From assembly GCA_964036195.1 (NCBI GenBank), contig OZ038456.1, positions 5,952,001-6,016,000 on the forward strand: a stretch of DNA of 64,000 bases. Reading direction: 5' to 3'. This DNA comes from Sphaerolaimus hirsutus (lineage: Eukaryota > Nematoda > Chromadorea > Monhysterida > Sphaerolaimidae). The notes under the pieces were generated by a model. That model worked only from the letters and a program-made list of their open reading frames with translations. It was not told where the DNA came from and ran no database searches. How positions within the stretch are numbered: position 1 is the first letter of the stretch; the number at the start of each line of letters is the position of its first letter. Positions 54,579-64,000 of this stretch are shown piece by piece. The position numbers were made by a program, and so were the translations under genes.

Positions 54579-55627
54579 TTGTCAAATTGCAACTTGTCAC
54601 TTTTCCCACCGCTAGCAAATGCAAACTATAAAACTTCAGTCCCACCCATAAACTCCCGCTCAACAATAATGGTCGGTCAGATGGGCCATTTTAGGTCGAC
54701 ATTCGGATGTCTTCACTTTTTGTCAAGTGCGCGGGACATCCGGACGACCAGCTACAAGTGCATGGTGAATTTGTGTTCAATGTGGAATACTTTTTGTTGT
54801 TGGGGGTTTGTTGGTATGGTCCAAAAGTTCTGGGTCGGGCAAATTTAAACACATCGAAATTTAAGTACAACCAGAAATGATGTTGATAGAAATGTATGAG
54901 CAGGTGTTTTGTATGATGTGTATTTCCTTGTAAAGTTGTAGTGGAAGTTGTGGAAAATGATACTTTTTACATTTTTTGGAGGGTATGTATAGTCTTTTGG
55001 TGTGTCGCACAGCCATTGAATTTGCTTGGGAAATTCAATATTAAAATATTTAGAAATTGGAATATGCACAGTTTAGTTCACAAAAAAAACAAAAGTTTTA
55101 TTTTGTGAATGTTTGGAATATGCGACTGTACAAAAATAAAAAGAGTAATGTACAAAATGTACACAGGTAGCGGAGCCAGATATTTCGGCTTTAAGAGGAT
55201 TAATTCTAGTTGACAACACTGATTAATCTATGTGTTTACAAAATGTCATGTAATTTGCATATTTATCATTGTCACTTCTCTTTGTTCCAATTGGACATAA
55301 ACTGTTTGTGCAACATTTTTGTACTTGGCACAAAACAGTTTTTATCATGCTGGTACTGATAAAGGCAAATGGTGGGCTAAGCCACGCCCACCAGACCCAA
55401 ATTTCAGACAAATGTTCATAATAAATGTATCTAACTATGTGAATTTAGTATGCAACTTTTAAAGTCGGCAGGCGTTCAATAATACATGCATAACTATATC
55501 TCTCAACAGTTTTGTCAACAAGCCCTTGCTAAACTTATAACAATAAACATATTACCTAGTTTACAATGTGAAACTCGAATGTAAATAGTACCAGCATTGT
55601 GGAAGTCTTATTTTCAGTGCTTCGAAA
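54579..55627. other. Gene-free region upstream of an orphan exon
   Basis: A 90-codon frame at 54579-54848 has many Cys, Met and Trp but no domain, and its codons lie in otherwise unremarkable sequence. I do not call it. No repeat ends were found. Confidence 0.3.
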
Positions 55628-55870
55628 ATGTCGACTATCGAGCTTGAATTTTGGTGCCGCACATGGTTTGAACAGGAAACAAGCCAAAAGCATCGTGATT
55701 TCGCCAAAAACAACATCAAGTCAACTGAAAAAAAACTTAGAATTACTGACAAAATTCCTTATTCTGAACCACCATGCAATACTGCATTGCCACTGGCACT
55801 TGTTTTCCGACTCAAAATTCCAGGGCCCAGATTCAATTGGAACGTAAGGCGCATGAAAAGCACCCCACAT
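55628..55870 (+). CDS. Putative first exon of an unknown protein
   Basis: An ATG in good context (GAAAATGTCG) opens 81 codons ending at CCACAT/GTGAGT, phase 0. The protein starts MSTIELEFWCRTWFEQ and is hydrophilic and Lys-rich; the second half has IPYSEPPCNTALPLALVF and then GPRFNWNVRRMKS. Balanced composition and a consensus donor favour a real exon. A second frame through the same bases is also open but lacks a donor. The intron would begin directly before a 1.85-kb repeat composite. I do not recognise the family and see no second exon. Confidence 0.4.
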
Positions 55871-55932
55871 GTGAGTACCTTTTTTATTCTAATAGAATAG
55901 CATAGTTCTTCCAATACAATCGCAGTCTCAAA

Positions 55933-57362
55933 TAAACACCTTCCCGGTCACATCCGGCACCCTATTTTTGATGACACTTGTGACATCCCATCTCCAGTTC
56001 TATGGTGCGCCAGAAGCTGAAACTTGGGGGAAATATTGATGGAACCCCCCTCTACTTCGCATGAATTTTGGGGGTCGCGGCGACCCCTTTAGAGGGTGGG
56101 TCGCCATAAGTACAAAAATTTTATTGGCTTTTCTGGTGTCCCTCACAGGTCCGGCACCCACTGATTTTTTAGCTGTGGGAGGGCTATAAATCTAAAATTT
56201 TGGGGATGTGTTACCAACACCCCTCCCCTACTATACACTATTCAAAAATGTGAGATTAATGTGAAAAATTTCTAAAATATTCTTTTATTCTCTAAAAAAA
56301 CATGACCACCCAATAGATGGATGACAAATAATTCACTTTTTGGAACTTTTTTATTAGACACTTGAAAAGCTGGTTTACAATACATTCAAGTGAAGGGGTT
56401 GATGATTAAAGTTATGTAAAGAACCACACCTCTAAAACGCCTGCATTGCAAAATTTACTTGGGGGGAATTTCAAAGTGTAAATTTTGTAAATTTTTGTTC
56501 CTGAAATGATGTCATTATGGTGTCATAAAATTCCCCCCAAGTAAATTTTGCAATGCAGGCATTTTAGAGGTATGGTTCTCTACATAACTTTAATCATCAA
56601 ACCCATCAAACCCTTCCCAAGTATTGTAAACCAGCTCTTCAAGTGTCTAATAAAAAAGTTCCAAAAAGTGAATTATTTGTCATCCATCTATTGGGTGGTC
56701 ATGTTTTTTAATGTCGTGTCAATGGGACAGTCGATTTTTTCGATGAAACGAAATCGCTCGAAAAGAGACCCTGCGAAGCGAGCGATTTTTCAACTTTTAA
56801 AATAAAATTAGTTTTGGATATGCATGGTACATTTTGAAATTTGGATATGTGTATCAAATTGCATCTTTAATCGCTTTATTTCACATCAATCACACATTTT
56901 CTACACTACTGTGCTCATTTTTAAACCAAAAACCAGTGACCGACCCGATGGGACAGCTTATTTTTTCAATGAAATGAAAATGAACCACGGCAACCGGGAA
57001 TTACGTGAGTCGCCGGAGGCCGCCTGGAGGGGGTATAGTAGGGGAGGGTGTTGTCTATACTCCCCCCCAAATTGCAGCTCTTTATCACCCCCACAGCTGG
57101 AGGTACGGCATCCAAAGTGTCGCAAAATAAAGTGGGTGCCGGACCTGTGCTGGACACTCAAAAAGCCAAAAAAAAAACTTTGCGTATACGGCGACCCACC
57201 CTGTAGCAGGTCGCCGTGGCCTCCTCCATTGATTCAGCGTAGAGGGGGGTTGCAAGTATATACCCCCCATTTTCAGCTTTATACTCCGCCCGCAGCGGGA
57301 GTTATAGGGCACCCGGAGTGAAATCAAAAATAGGGTGCCGGACCTGACCGGGAAGGTGTTTA
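55933..57362. mobile_element. 1.43-kb inverted-repeat element, AACACCTTCCCGGTCA ends, TA target
   Basis: TAAACACCTTCCCGGTCA and TGACCGGGAAGGTGTTTA bound it; excising it at TA restores family B (TCAAATAGAATGGCAGG). GTGCCGGACCTGTG, GTATAGTAGGGGAGG and CCCACAGCTGGAG occur on both arms. The core 56336-56671 is itself a long palindrome with arms of about 140 bp. TA duplication is typical of Tc1/mariner-like elements, but no transposase is seen. A truncated relative is at 27530-28205. Confidence 0.78.
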
Positions 57363-57420
57363 GAATGGCAGGTTTTGGCACGTTTTTGCACTGATAAAAA
57401 AATAGAACGGGAGCCAACAG

Positions 57421-57622
57421 TGTGGCCACACAAGCTAGTTTTCAACCGAAATTTTGAAAACTCATAAATCAGCATTTAACGCATTTGAGTTTTTTTAGAA
57501 TGAGCCATGTTTACTCTCTGTCAATTGTAGATGACAGGCACCTCATTATAGAAAACTCAAATGCGTTCAATGCTGATTTATGAGTTTTCAAAATTTCAGT
57601 TGAAAAAAAGCTTGTGTGGCCA
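57421..57622. repeat. Family C foldback nested in family B
   Basis: TGTGGCCACACAAGCTAGTT is mirrored by AAGCTTGTGTGGCCACA. CTCATAAATCAGCATTTAAC and its inverse form the arms around TGTCAATTGTAGATGACA. Confidence 0.72.
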
Positions 57623-57732
57623 CAATAGAACGACAGCCTACAATAGAATGGCACCCCTTATAGAACGACAGGTAAAAGAGTTGACGATAAAAAATAAACC
57701 GGCGCTCTGCTCTTCTTAGAAATATGGTAGTT

Positions 57733-58652
57733 TAATGATCATGCACTACAGCAGTGCGCACAGATATTTTGCTTTGCATGGGGCGTTCAGCGTAAGCTCC
57801 GCCCACTTTCGTGTAAATGGCCACTAGCGCTAACCCCAAAAATCACGAACGTTCCGTCACGCTCGCCTTTTTTGTGTGTGAGCTCAATAACGACAGTTAA
57901 ATTTCTACGATTTTTTACATTTGACAGAGAACGCACATAATTTTAGCCCTCTGTGCGTACGCTCGTCCCACAATTCCCATTTTCAAGCGCTTGGTGGGCC
58001 TCGAAAGTTCGTAAAAATCACAAGTTTGTAAATATAGGGAAAACTGGGCGCGCGGCCGGGCCAAAATTCGCGTGCAGTTTTAAGATGTAGGCCGGCGCGA
58101 GTGCGCGGAGTAACAGTGGCACTTGGGTCGGTGCACTGCCAATACGCACAGGAAATTCTGCGTGCACTGTATTTAATTCGCTTACTCACTTGTATGGCGC
58201 GTGGCGCCTTACGTGCTCCTTGCAATTGGATCTGGCCCCAGCGCCAACCGCATGCGAATTCACGAAATGTGCAATTAAACTGAATGAGCTTTTGCTTTTC
58301 CAGTCCAATCTGGCTCGTTTGACGTTTGTTCGAATGGATTAACAGAAAAAAACTTGTTGTTTGGTTTGGGTTTTTTTAATGGTTTCGAAATTGTAATACA
58401 GCGTTACACGGTTTCTTGTGGGGACAATAAAATAAGTGAAAAAGTTCCATAATTGCGGAATAAAGTTCCATATCTGCTAGAAAAGGCAGTGAAGTGTGCT
58501 CATTAGTTAAGCAGACACACATACCGAATGCAGAAAATTTGAGAAGACTTATAGGCATTTAAAAACGAATTTCGGTTGTCTGTTCAGGTTTTTATTTTGA
58601 AACCGAACCGACAACTGAAATTTGTTTTCAAACTTGAATGAAATACGTGAAT
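57733..58652. other. Locally GC-rich region without a recognised gene
   Basis: 57950-58260 is richer in CpG than its surroundings (GGCGCGCGGCCGGGCC, CGGCGCGAGTGCGCGG). No frame has a recognisable domain. It could be an unmethylated promoter-like segment or an old repeat. Confidence 0.35.
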
Positions 58653-59101
58653 TACCGTATTACCTCGAATTATCCCCCCCCTTGAATTAACCCCCCCCCC
58701 CCCCTCGAATTAACCCCCCCTCAAAATGGGCTGGGGAAATAATAAACCCCCCCCTCGAAATACCCCCCCCCCTTCGGAATGATGTACGTCATGTACATAA
58801 TAAATACGGCATGTATGCAATGTACATGATGTATATTACTGCTTAATTGTATTGCAGCTACACATGGACATGTTTGTGTAGCTAATCTACGTTTTTATGT
58901 CCAAATATATCTTGTTTGGACACATTTATCACCTGTTTTGGGCATGCAAATGCCTACTTTTTACCACGATCCTTACGAAAATTTCTGACGAAATAATAAG
59001 ACCCCCCCTCGAATAAACCCCCCCCCCTCGAATAAACCCCCCCTCAAATTTTGCTGGCGAAATAATAAACCCCCATGGGGGTATTTCGAGGTAATACGGT
59101 A
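58653..59101. repeat. Family A element, long form
   Basis: TACCGTATTACCTCGAATTA to CGAGGTAATACGGTA, with GATGTACGTCATG and ACATGGACATGTTTGTG in the centre. Close relative of 24268-24691. Confidence 0.78.
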
Positions 59102-59252
59102 TCTGCAAATTGGCATGTGTGTATTGAGCCTCAACTAGTAAATATACATCACTGTTTTTTGTTGCAGATGTGGAAGTTTATTCCGGAATTATGGAACTTT
59201 TTCACTTAGAGGGCACATTTTTTGTTAAAGGCACAACGAACGAAAATAAAGT

Positions 59253-60117
59253 TACCGTATTTCCTCGAAATACCCCCCCCCTCTCGAAATACCCCCCCTC
59301 AAAATGGACACTATGAACTTATAAACCCCCCCCCCCCTCGAAATACCCCCCCAAATTTAGTGTATAGAGAACGTAAATGACAAAGGCTGCGGTTTGTCAT
59401 CTGGGTAATGCAAAACACACGTTAAAAACGATAACTCTGTTATGCGAGAACAGTGATTATACGTCTACACACTTACCGTATTTCCTCGAAATACCCCCCC
59501 CCTCGAAATACCCCCCCTCAAAATGGACACTATGAACTTATAAACCCCCCCTCGAAATACCCCCCCCCAAATTTAGTGTATAGAGAACGTAAATGACAAA
59601 GGCTGCGGTTTGTCATCCCGGCAATGCAGAACACACGTTAAAAACGATGACTCTGTTATGTGAGAACACTGTTTGTACGTCTACACACTTATAAATGTCT
59701 TTAGAGTCTTATAAATGGCTATTTTTGTTGCATTTTTCGACGTCTGCTTACGTTTCAGACGACATTTTAGTACTGGGATTTCAAAAAATTTCTGGCGAAA
59801 TAATAACCCCCCCCTCGAAATACCCCCCCCCTCGTTTAACCCCCCCTCAAAATTCTCACTCTGAAACAATAAACCCCCCGGGGGTATTTCGAGGAAATAC
59901 GGTATACAAGTCTTTAGAGTCTTATAAATGGCGATTTTTGTTGCATTTTCGACGTCTGTGTACGTTTCAGACGACAATTTAGTACTTAGTTTTCAAAAAA
60001 TTTCTGGCGAAATAATTAACCCCCCCCTCGAAATACCCCCCCCCTCGTTTAACCCCCCCTCGAAATTCTCACTCTGAAAAAATAAACCCCCCGGGGGTAT
60101 TTCGAGGAAATACGGTA
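59253..60117. repeat. Family A element with both halves duplicated (L-L-R-R)
   Basis: The left half, from TACCGTATTTCCTC through TGTCATCTGGGTAATGC to CGTCTACACACTTA, is present at 59253-59473 and 59474-59692. The right half, from TCTTTAGAGTC through GACGTCTG to GAGGAAATACGGTA, is at 59693-59904 and 59909-60117. The copies differ by a few bases. Confidence 0.8.
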
Positions 60118-60283
60118 CCTACCTAATTTACATGAATATGACAAGAAAGTCGTGAAGAGAAAATTACAAAAAGTGACAATTAAATCGTAAAATGATACTT
60201 TTGGTTTTGCTTATGGGAAACGTACTTACCTAATTACAGGCTTACTTAATTGGTGCTTTGATCAGCTTGTCATTTCCCGTAAT
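60118..60283. other. Short spacer
   Basis: Nothing recognised. Confidence 0.3.
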
Positions 60284-60529
60284 TACCGTATTTCCTCGAA
60301 TTACCCCCCGGGGGTTTATTTTTTCACAGTGAAAATTTTGAAAGAAAAACGTGAAAAATGCAACAATGACCACCATTTATAAGTTTTTACAGCCTTTTAT
60401 AAGGATGTAGATGGTATAAACGATGTTCTAACGTAACACAGTAAGATTTTTGAACGACGGTTATGCATTTCCCGGACCACAAATTCATAGTGCCCATTTT
60501 GAGGGGGGGTATTTCGAGGAAATACGGTA
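60284..60529. repeat. Family A element
   Basis: TACCGTATTTCCTCGAATTA to GGAAATACGGTA, nearly identical to 25017-25267 in the same orientation, including the GTTTTTACAGCC centre. Confidence 0.8.
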
Positions 60530-61077
60530 TAGTTTTCATTCGTATTTACTATTAATTGTTTAAACAAAAACAACCAGAAAAGTAAAAGTAAATAGGTAGC
60601 AAAATCTAACGACCTCCATTCACGTATCTTTTCAATTATTTACTATATATTAACACCCATTTACGTGAAAAATGGAAATGTAGGATTTTAGTAATGCCGT
60701 GACATATTTTTTAATAACAGTAATACCACTAATGACATAACATCAGCAAAATTAATTACGGTTTTGCAGAAATTACGCAAAGAATAATATGTTATGATGT
60801 TACCACAGCCAAGGACTTATATTAAATATGATCAAGGACTTATAATTTCTGTTTTGTTTTACATGTAACATGTTGCCTATCAGAATTTCAGTGGCTATTA
60901 TATTTCTACAACGCTCCAGCCGTTTCTACTCATTTTACTGACAAACAATAAATATTAAACCTGAATTACGTTTTCTGTACACACATAAATGTATTTACTC
61001 GGTACTCGAGTATATGTAGGTACTTTTCCTGAAAACGTACTTTAAGTTGTTAAAACTATATTCTGGTCTGTGTTTAC
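60530..61077. other. AT-rich spacer with a CAGAGTTGT-family remnant
   Basis: 60968-61056 holds ACGTTTTCTGTACACAC, ATTTACTCGGTACTCGAGTA and GTTGTTAAAAC. The rest is unassigned. Confidence 0.4.
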
Positions 61078-61379
61078 CTTATCCAAGCATACGCAGCATT
61101 TCCCAAAAGGATCTGAACACACAACCCGTTTCTACATTGTGCTTGTAAAATGGCGCTATTATGATCAGTGCATGTGAGTAGATTTATGGTAGCGATATAC
61201 ACTTGAAATGCGTATTTATGCATTGCAACGTAGCGGCAGGGCGGCACATTGTGGAGTGGCAAGTTTCCGAGGTTCAATAAAATGGTTATTTCTTTGAATT
61301 GTTGTGAAAAGGGATCTGTAAAATGTTTTCGCAGTCCATTTTTAAAGTAATTGCCGATATATTCAGAAATTTGGGTCAT
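61078..61379 (-). CDS. Putative coding exon of an unknown protein
   Basis: On the minus strand an ATG at 61379 follows an in-frame TGA and opens 100 codons plus two bases, ending at ATAAG/GTAAAC, a reasonable donor. The product starts MTQISEYIGNYFKNGLRKHF, has a helical-looking middle with LLNLGNLPLHNVPP, and seven Cys in the last two thirds. I do not recognise the family. The continuation, in lower coordinates, was not found. Balanced composition and the donor favour an exon, but chance cannot be excluded. Confidence 0.33.
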
Positions 61380-61433
61380 CAGATTTCAATAAGCCGACAT
61401 GTAAATTAAGAGCGCCACCGATTGCGTATGAGA

Positions 61434-61921
61434 TACAGTATTTCTTCTAATAGAAGAGGGCCGTTTGATGTAAAAGCGCCATGGTTCTGGCGCCATTGGC
61501 GCTTGGCGCCATGCCCATAAAAAGCGCGATGGCGCTTTCTTGGTGCTCGGCGCTATTTTCGCCTGGCGCCAGGAATAAAATGCTTGGCGCTAGCGCCAAA
61601 GCAATGGCCCTTCTGGCGCTTGGCGCCAATTTGCTCTGGCGCCATTGGCGCTTGGCGCTGGGTGTTAGCAAAGCGCCATGGCGCTTTTGGCGCTTGGCGC
61701 TAAAGTTCTGGCGCTTTTCACATCATCACTACTCACCTCACCACCCATTTTTCTAATATTTTTGCGTTTTGACACTCTTCCAACATATGTTCTACATGCC
61801 GTTCTATTGGAGGCTGCCGTTCTATTGTTTTCTTGAGTGCAAAAATGTGTCAAAACCTGCCGTTCTATTGGAGGAGCAGTTCTATTGGGGGTATGCCGTT
61901 CTATTAAAAGAAATACGGTAA
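61434..61921. repeat. Family B element split by a GCGCC hAT-like element
   Basis: ACAGTATTTCTTCTAATAGA at the left and CCGTTCTATTAAAAGAAATA followed by CGGTA at the right are the family B ends; GCCGTTCTATTGGAGG recurs at 61798 and 61858. Confidence 0.68.
61467..61731. mobile_element. TAGTGATG-family hAT-like MITE nested in family B
   Basis: Begins GATGTAAAAGCGCC (the first bases of the terminus are lost) and ends GCGCTTTTCACATCATCACTA. It is dense in GGCGCTTGGCGC words. Confidence 0.7.
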
Positions 61922-62069
61922 CTGACAGATTTAGTCCGACGCTGATTAGTAACACGACATTGAAGGGATATATATCTGACTTTCGGATTGGTGTCACATT
62001 CGATCAATTAGGTTACTGTGTTTGTGTATGTTTGAGCGGAATTGTGGGCGTTATTAATTGATGAATATA

Positions 62070-62510
62070 TACCGTATTTCCTCGAAATACCCCTCGGAGG
62101 TGATTGTTTCATAGTGCTCCCGAGAGGGGGGGGGGGGGTTAAACGAGGGGGGGGGGTATTTCGAGGGGGGGTTATTATTTCGCCAGAAATTTTTTGAAAT
62201 CCTAGTACAAAATCGTTGTTTGTGATGTGCGCTGGGGTAGAAAAATGCATCAATAACTGACATGTAACTGACTCCTGTAGACTAATGTTAGTTGACGACT
62301 AACGACATTGTTTTAACGTGTGTTCTGCACTACGCAGAACACAAACTGCAGTATTTGTCACTCACGTACGTTCCATTTACACTCAATCTGGGGAGGGGGT
62401 TATTTCGAGGGGGGGGGTGATTGTTTCATAGTGGTCTCGAGAGAGGGTGGGGGGCAAAGGAGGGGGGGGGGGTATTTCGAGGGGGGGGGGTATTTCGAGG
62501 AAATACGGTA
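62070..62510. repeat. Family A element, long form
   Basis: TACCGTATTTCCTCGAAATA to GGAAATACGGTA, with TGTTCTGCACTACGCAGAA and CACAAACTGCAGTA in the centre. Close to 25911-26355. Confidence 0.78.
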
Positions 62511-62673
62511 CATAGAATTAATTTACGGAAGTAAAATTTTCACGCTATTACAAACACAGTATCAAATTCGGGTACTCCACGAAAGATCGAGTAAATACAA
62601 TTAGGTAGGTAATGCTGATACTATTCCTTTGAATAGAGGTGAAACCAACACATAAAGTCAAGCCTGTAAAAAG

Positions 62674-63160
62674 CGTAGTTGTGAAAACATACTTATGTTT
62701 ACTCACAAAATACGTATACTCGCTTTTACATTCACCTTTTGAAAGTACACGAGTACACAAAACATATTTCAGATACAGTTTTTGTTGGCGTTTTTCAAGG
62801 CACAGAAGGAAAAAAAGGAAGAAATAGCTGAAAATAAGGAAAAATGACAATATATATATATATATATGCATATACCTAGGCAAAAATAGGTTAAAGTAGG
62901 CAAAACACACATTAACTAGTGAATTTGAAAATGAAAATTGGTGAAATGGTAACGAAATTAGTAATTTTGAGTGAACATTGGTGCAAAATTTCTCACCAAT
63001 ACCCACACACTTTTATGTTTTCCAATAGCAAAAGTATTTAACTAGCGTTTACTCATGAGCAAATGTAAAAAATATTTTATGTTTTCTGTACTCAGGGGGT
63101 GAATAAAAAATGTTACATTTAGGTTTACTTTGAAAAAGTTCGTTAATTTTAACAACTCTG
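62674..63160. mobile_element. hAT-like MITE, CAGAGTTGT-type ends
   Basis: CGTAGTTGTGAAAACA to TTTTAACAACTCTG, 487 bp; flanks GTAAAAAG and GTAAAAAC differ at one base. A TATATATATATATATA run is at 62850-62867. Confidence 0.75.
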
Positions 63161-63168
63161 GTAAAAAC

Positions 63169-63682
63169 GCTATGGCTCTGGCGCATTTTCCTGGTGCTTT
63201 TCTCAAAACCAAATGGCGCTAGCGCCAAAAAGAAATGCTTCATAGCGCTCTTGATTTACAGGCCAAGCGCCAGTTCCGCAAGTTGTAAAGTAAAAAGAAA
63301 AACTTTTCGCTCCATTCTTCACTTTACTCTTTAATCTACTCTTTACTTTTTACCTTACTCTTAAATTTTCCACTTTTGAAACCAGCACCAGGGGGCAGCC
63401 CCGAAAGTGTCAACTATGTATCCTAATTTTATTTTTTTGTATGCAAAGCTTATTATAAAACATAAGAATTGGATACACAGTTGACACTTTGGGACTGCCC
63501 ACTGGTGCTGGTTGCATAAGTGGAAAATTAAAGAGTAAAGTAAAAAGTAAAGACTTGTAAGAGTGAATATGAAAGTTTTCCTTTTTATTTTACCGCTTGC
63601 GGAATTGGCCCCTGGTAAAAATGTACGCAGTAAATAAGTGATGACCATATAAAAAGCGCTGTGGCGCCGTTTACAACACTAG
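63169..63682. repeat. Three-level nest: GCGCC, family P and a GGGCAGCCCC element
   Basis: GCGCC sequence surrounds (GGCTCTGGCGC near 63176, AAAGCGCTGTGGCGCC near 63652). Inside, GCGCCAGTTCCGCAAG (63267) and CTTGCGGAATTGGC (63596) bound a family P copy. Inside that, CCAGCACCAGGGGGCAG (63382) and CTGCCCACTGGTGCTGG (63495) bound a 130-bp foldback with GTGTCAAC and GTTGACAC arms. Confidence 0.7.
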
Positions 63683-64000
63683 CTGCGTGTTCTGATTAGA
63701 TTTCTGCGGCAAGTATTATAATCAATAATCATGTCGTATTAAATAGGTCATATCCGAGTTGACACATGTAAAATATATTTATGATCGGATCTCGTTCAAA
63801 CATAACATGTCCCCACTTCATAACAGACTTCAATGACACAAAACATAACGGTTTCTTGGAAAGTTAATTACAGAAAATCAACGGTTTAACCGGTAATTAC
63901 ACAAGTCGATAGAAAAACACACAACCAAACATATTTGCACCACTTTTGCATCTATTTATACTCGGCGGACATGATACTTTACCCTCGCACTTGATGACTT
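63683..64000. other. Gene-free right edge
   Basis: AT-rich; no exon or repeat end recognised. Confidence 0.35.

Larger units (their letters stand above)
55877..57732. repeat. Family B element with two nested insertions
   Basis: The outer parts (TTCTAATAGAATAGCATAG at the left, AAAATAAACCGGCGCTCTGC and AAATATGGTA at the right) are family B. The TA-flanked element at 55933-57362 and the family C foldback at 57421-57622 are inserted in it. Confidence 0.65.

Noticed and set aside
54579..54848. Cys- and Trp-containing 90-codon frame
   Set aside because: No domain, weak start context and no donor or acceptor that would connect it to other exons.
1..64000. tRNA or rRNA genes
   Set aside because: I looked for GGTTCRA-type T-loops with matching stems and for conserved rRNA blocks and found none; GGTTCG runs at 8240-8400 and 24830-24990 belong to MITE interiors.

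Overview
The window is eukaryotic and animal. Genes are split by GT-AG introns, some only 60-68 bp long, coding density is very low, and the remainder is packed with short inverted-repeat transposons. A neuropeptide-Y-like receptor, a secreted protein with three ShKT domains, and very short introns beside repeat-swollen ones fit a repeat-rich nematode or another small ecdysozoan best. This is inference: no rRNA, tRNA or mitochondrial marker is present to fix the taxon.

Four kinds of coding evidence stand out. (1) 792-951 (+) is one exon of an MGME1-like PD-(D/E)XK exonuclease, with its DWK and QxxxY motifs. (2) 3158-8755 (+) is a six-exon secreted protein of about 319 residues: signal peptide, Thr-rich linker and three ShKT domains. 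(3) 12159-18750 (-) is a complete eleven-exon gene for a 618-residue class A GPCR of the NPY-receptor type. Every intron phase joins and the summed exon length is divisible by three. (4) Three orphan exons with good splice donors lie at 50882-51058 (+), 55628-55870 (+) and 61078-61379 (-), and a decayed tyrosine-recombinase fragment at 21230-21390 (+). No host gene is recognised in 18.8-50.8 kb.

The repeats can be resolved into families. Several have 8-bp target-site duplications (TSDs) readable in the text and YARNG-type ends, as expected of hAT elements: TAGTGATG ends with GCGCC-rich interiors; TAGGGTTGG and CAGGGTTGG ends; CAGAGTTGT ends with ACGTTTACTC interiors; TAGGGTGTC ends. One family has CACAGC ends and 3-bp TSDs (CACTA-like). 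Two abundant families, here A (CTCGAAATACC motif) and B (AGAACGGC motif), share the outer sequence TACCGTATTT, readable as TA-CCGTATTT. A 1.43-kb element inserts at TA inside a family B copy. Further groups are family C foldbacks (CTAGTTTTCAA), family G (ACCCTGTAAA) and family P (CCAGTTCCGC).

Layout: 0-3 kb nuclease exon and repeats; 3-9 kb ShKT gene, introns full of nested elements; 9-12 kb nested repeats; 12-19 kb GPCR gene, whose larger introns each hold an inverted repeat, including a 484-bp palindrome with no spacer; 19-50 kb continuous nested transposon debris with a 200-base assembly gap at 29158-29357; 50-64 kb sparse orphan exons among more family A and B elements. The genes show no operon-like or functional coupling. 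The coherent biology here is the receptor gene, the ShKT gene, and an unusual population of elements whose interiors are made of iterations of their own ends.
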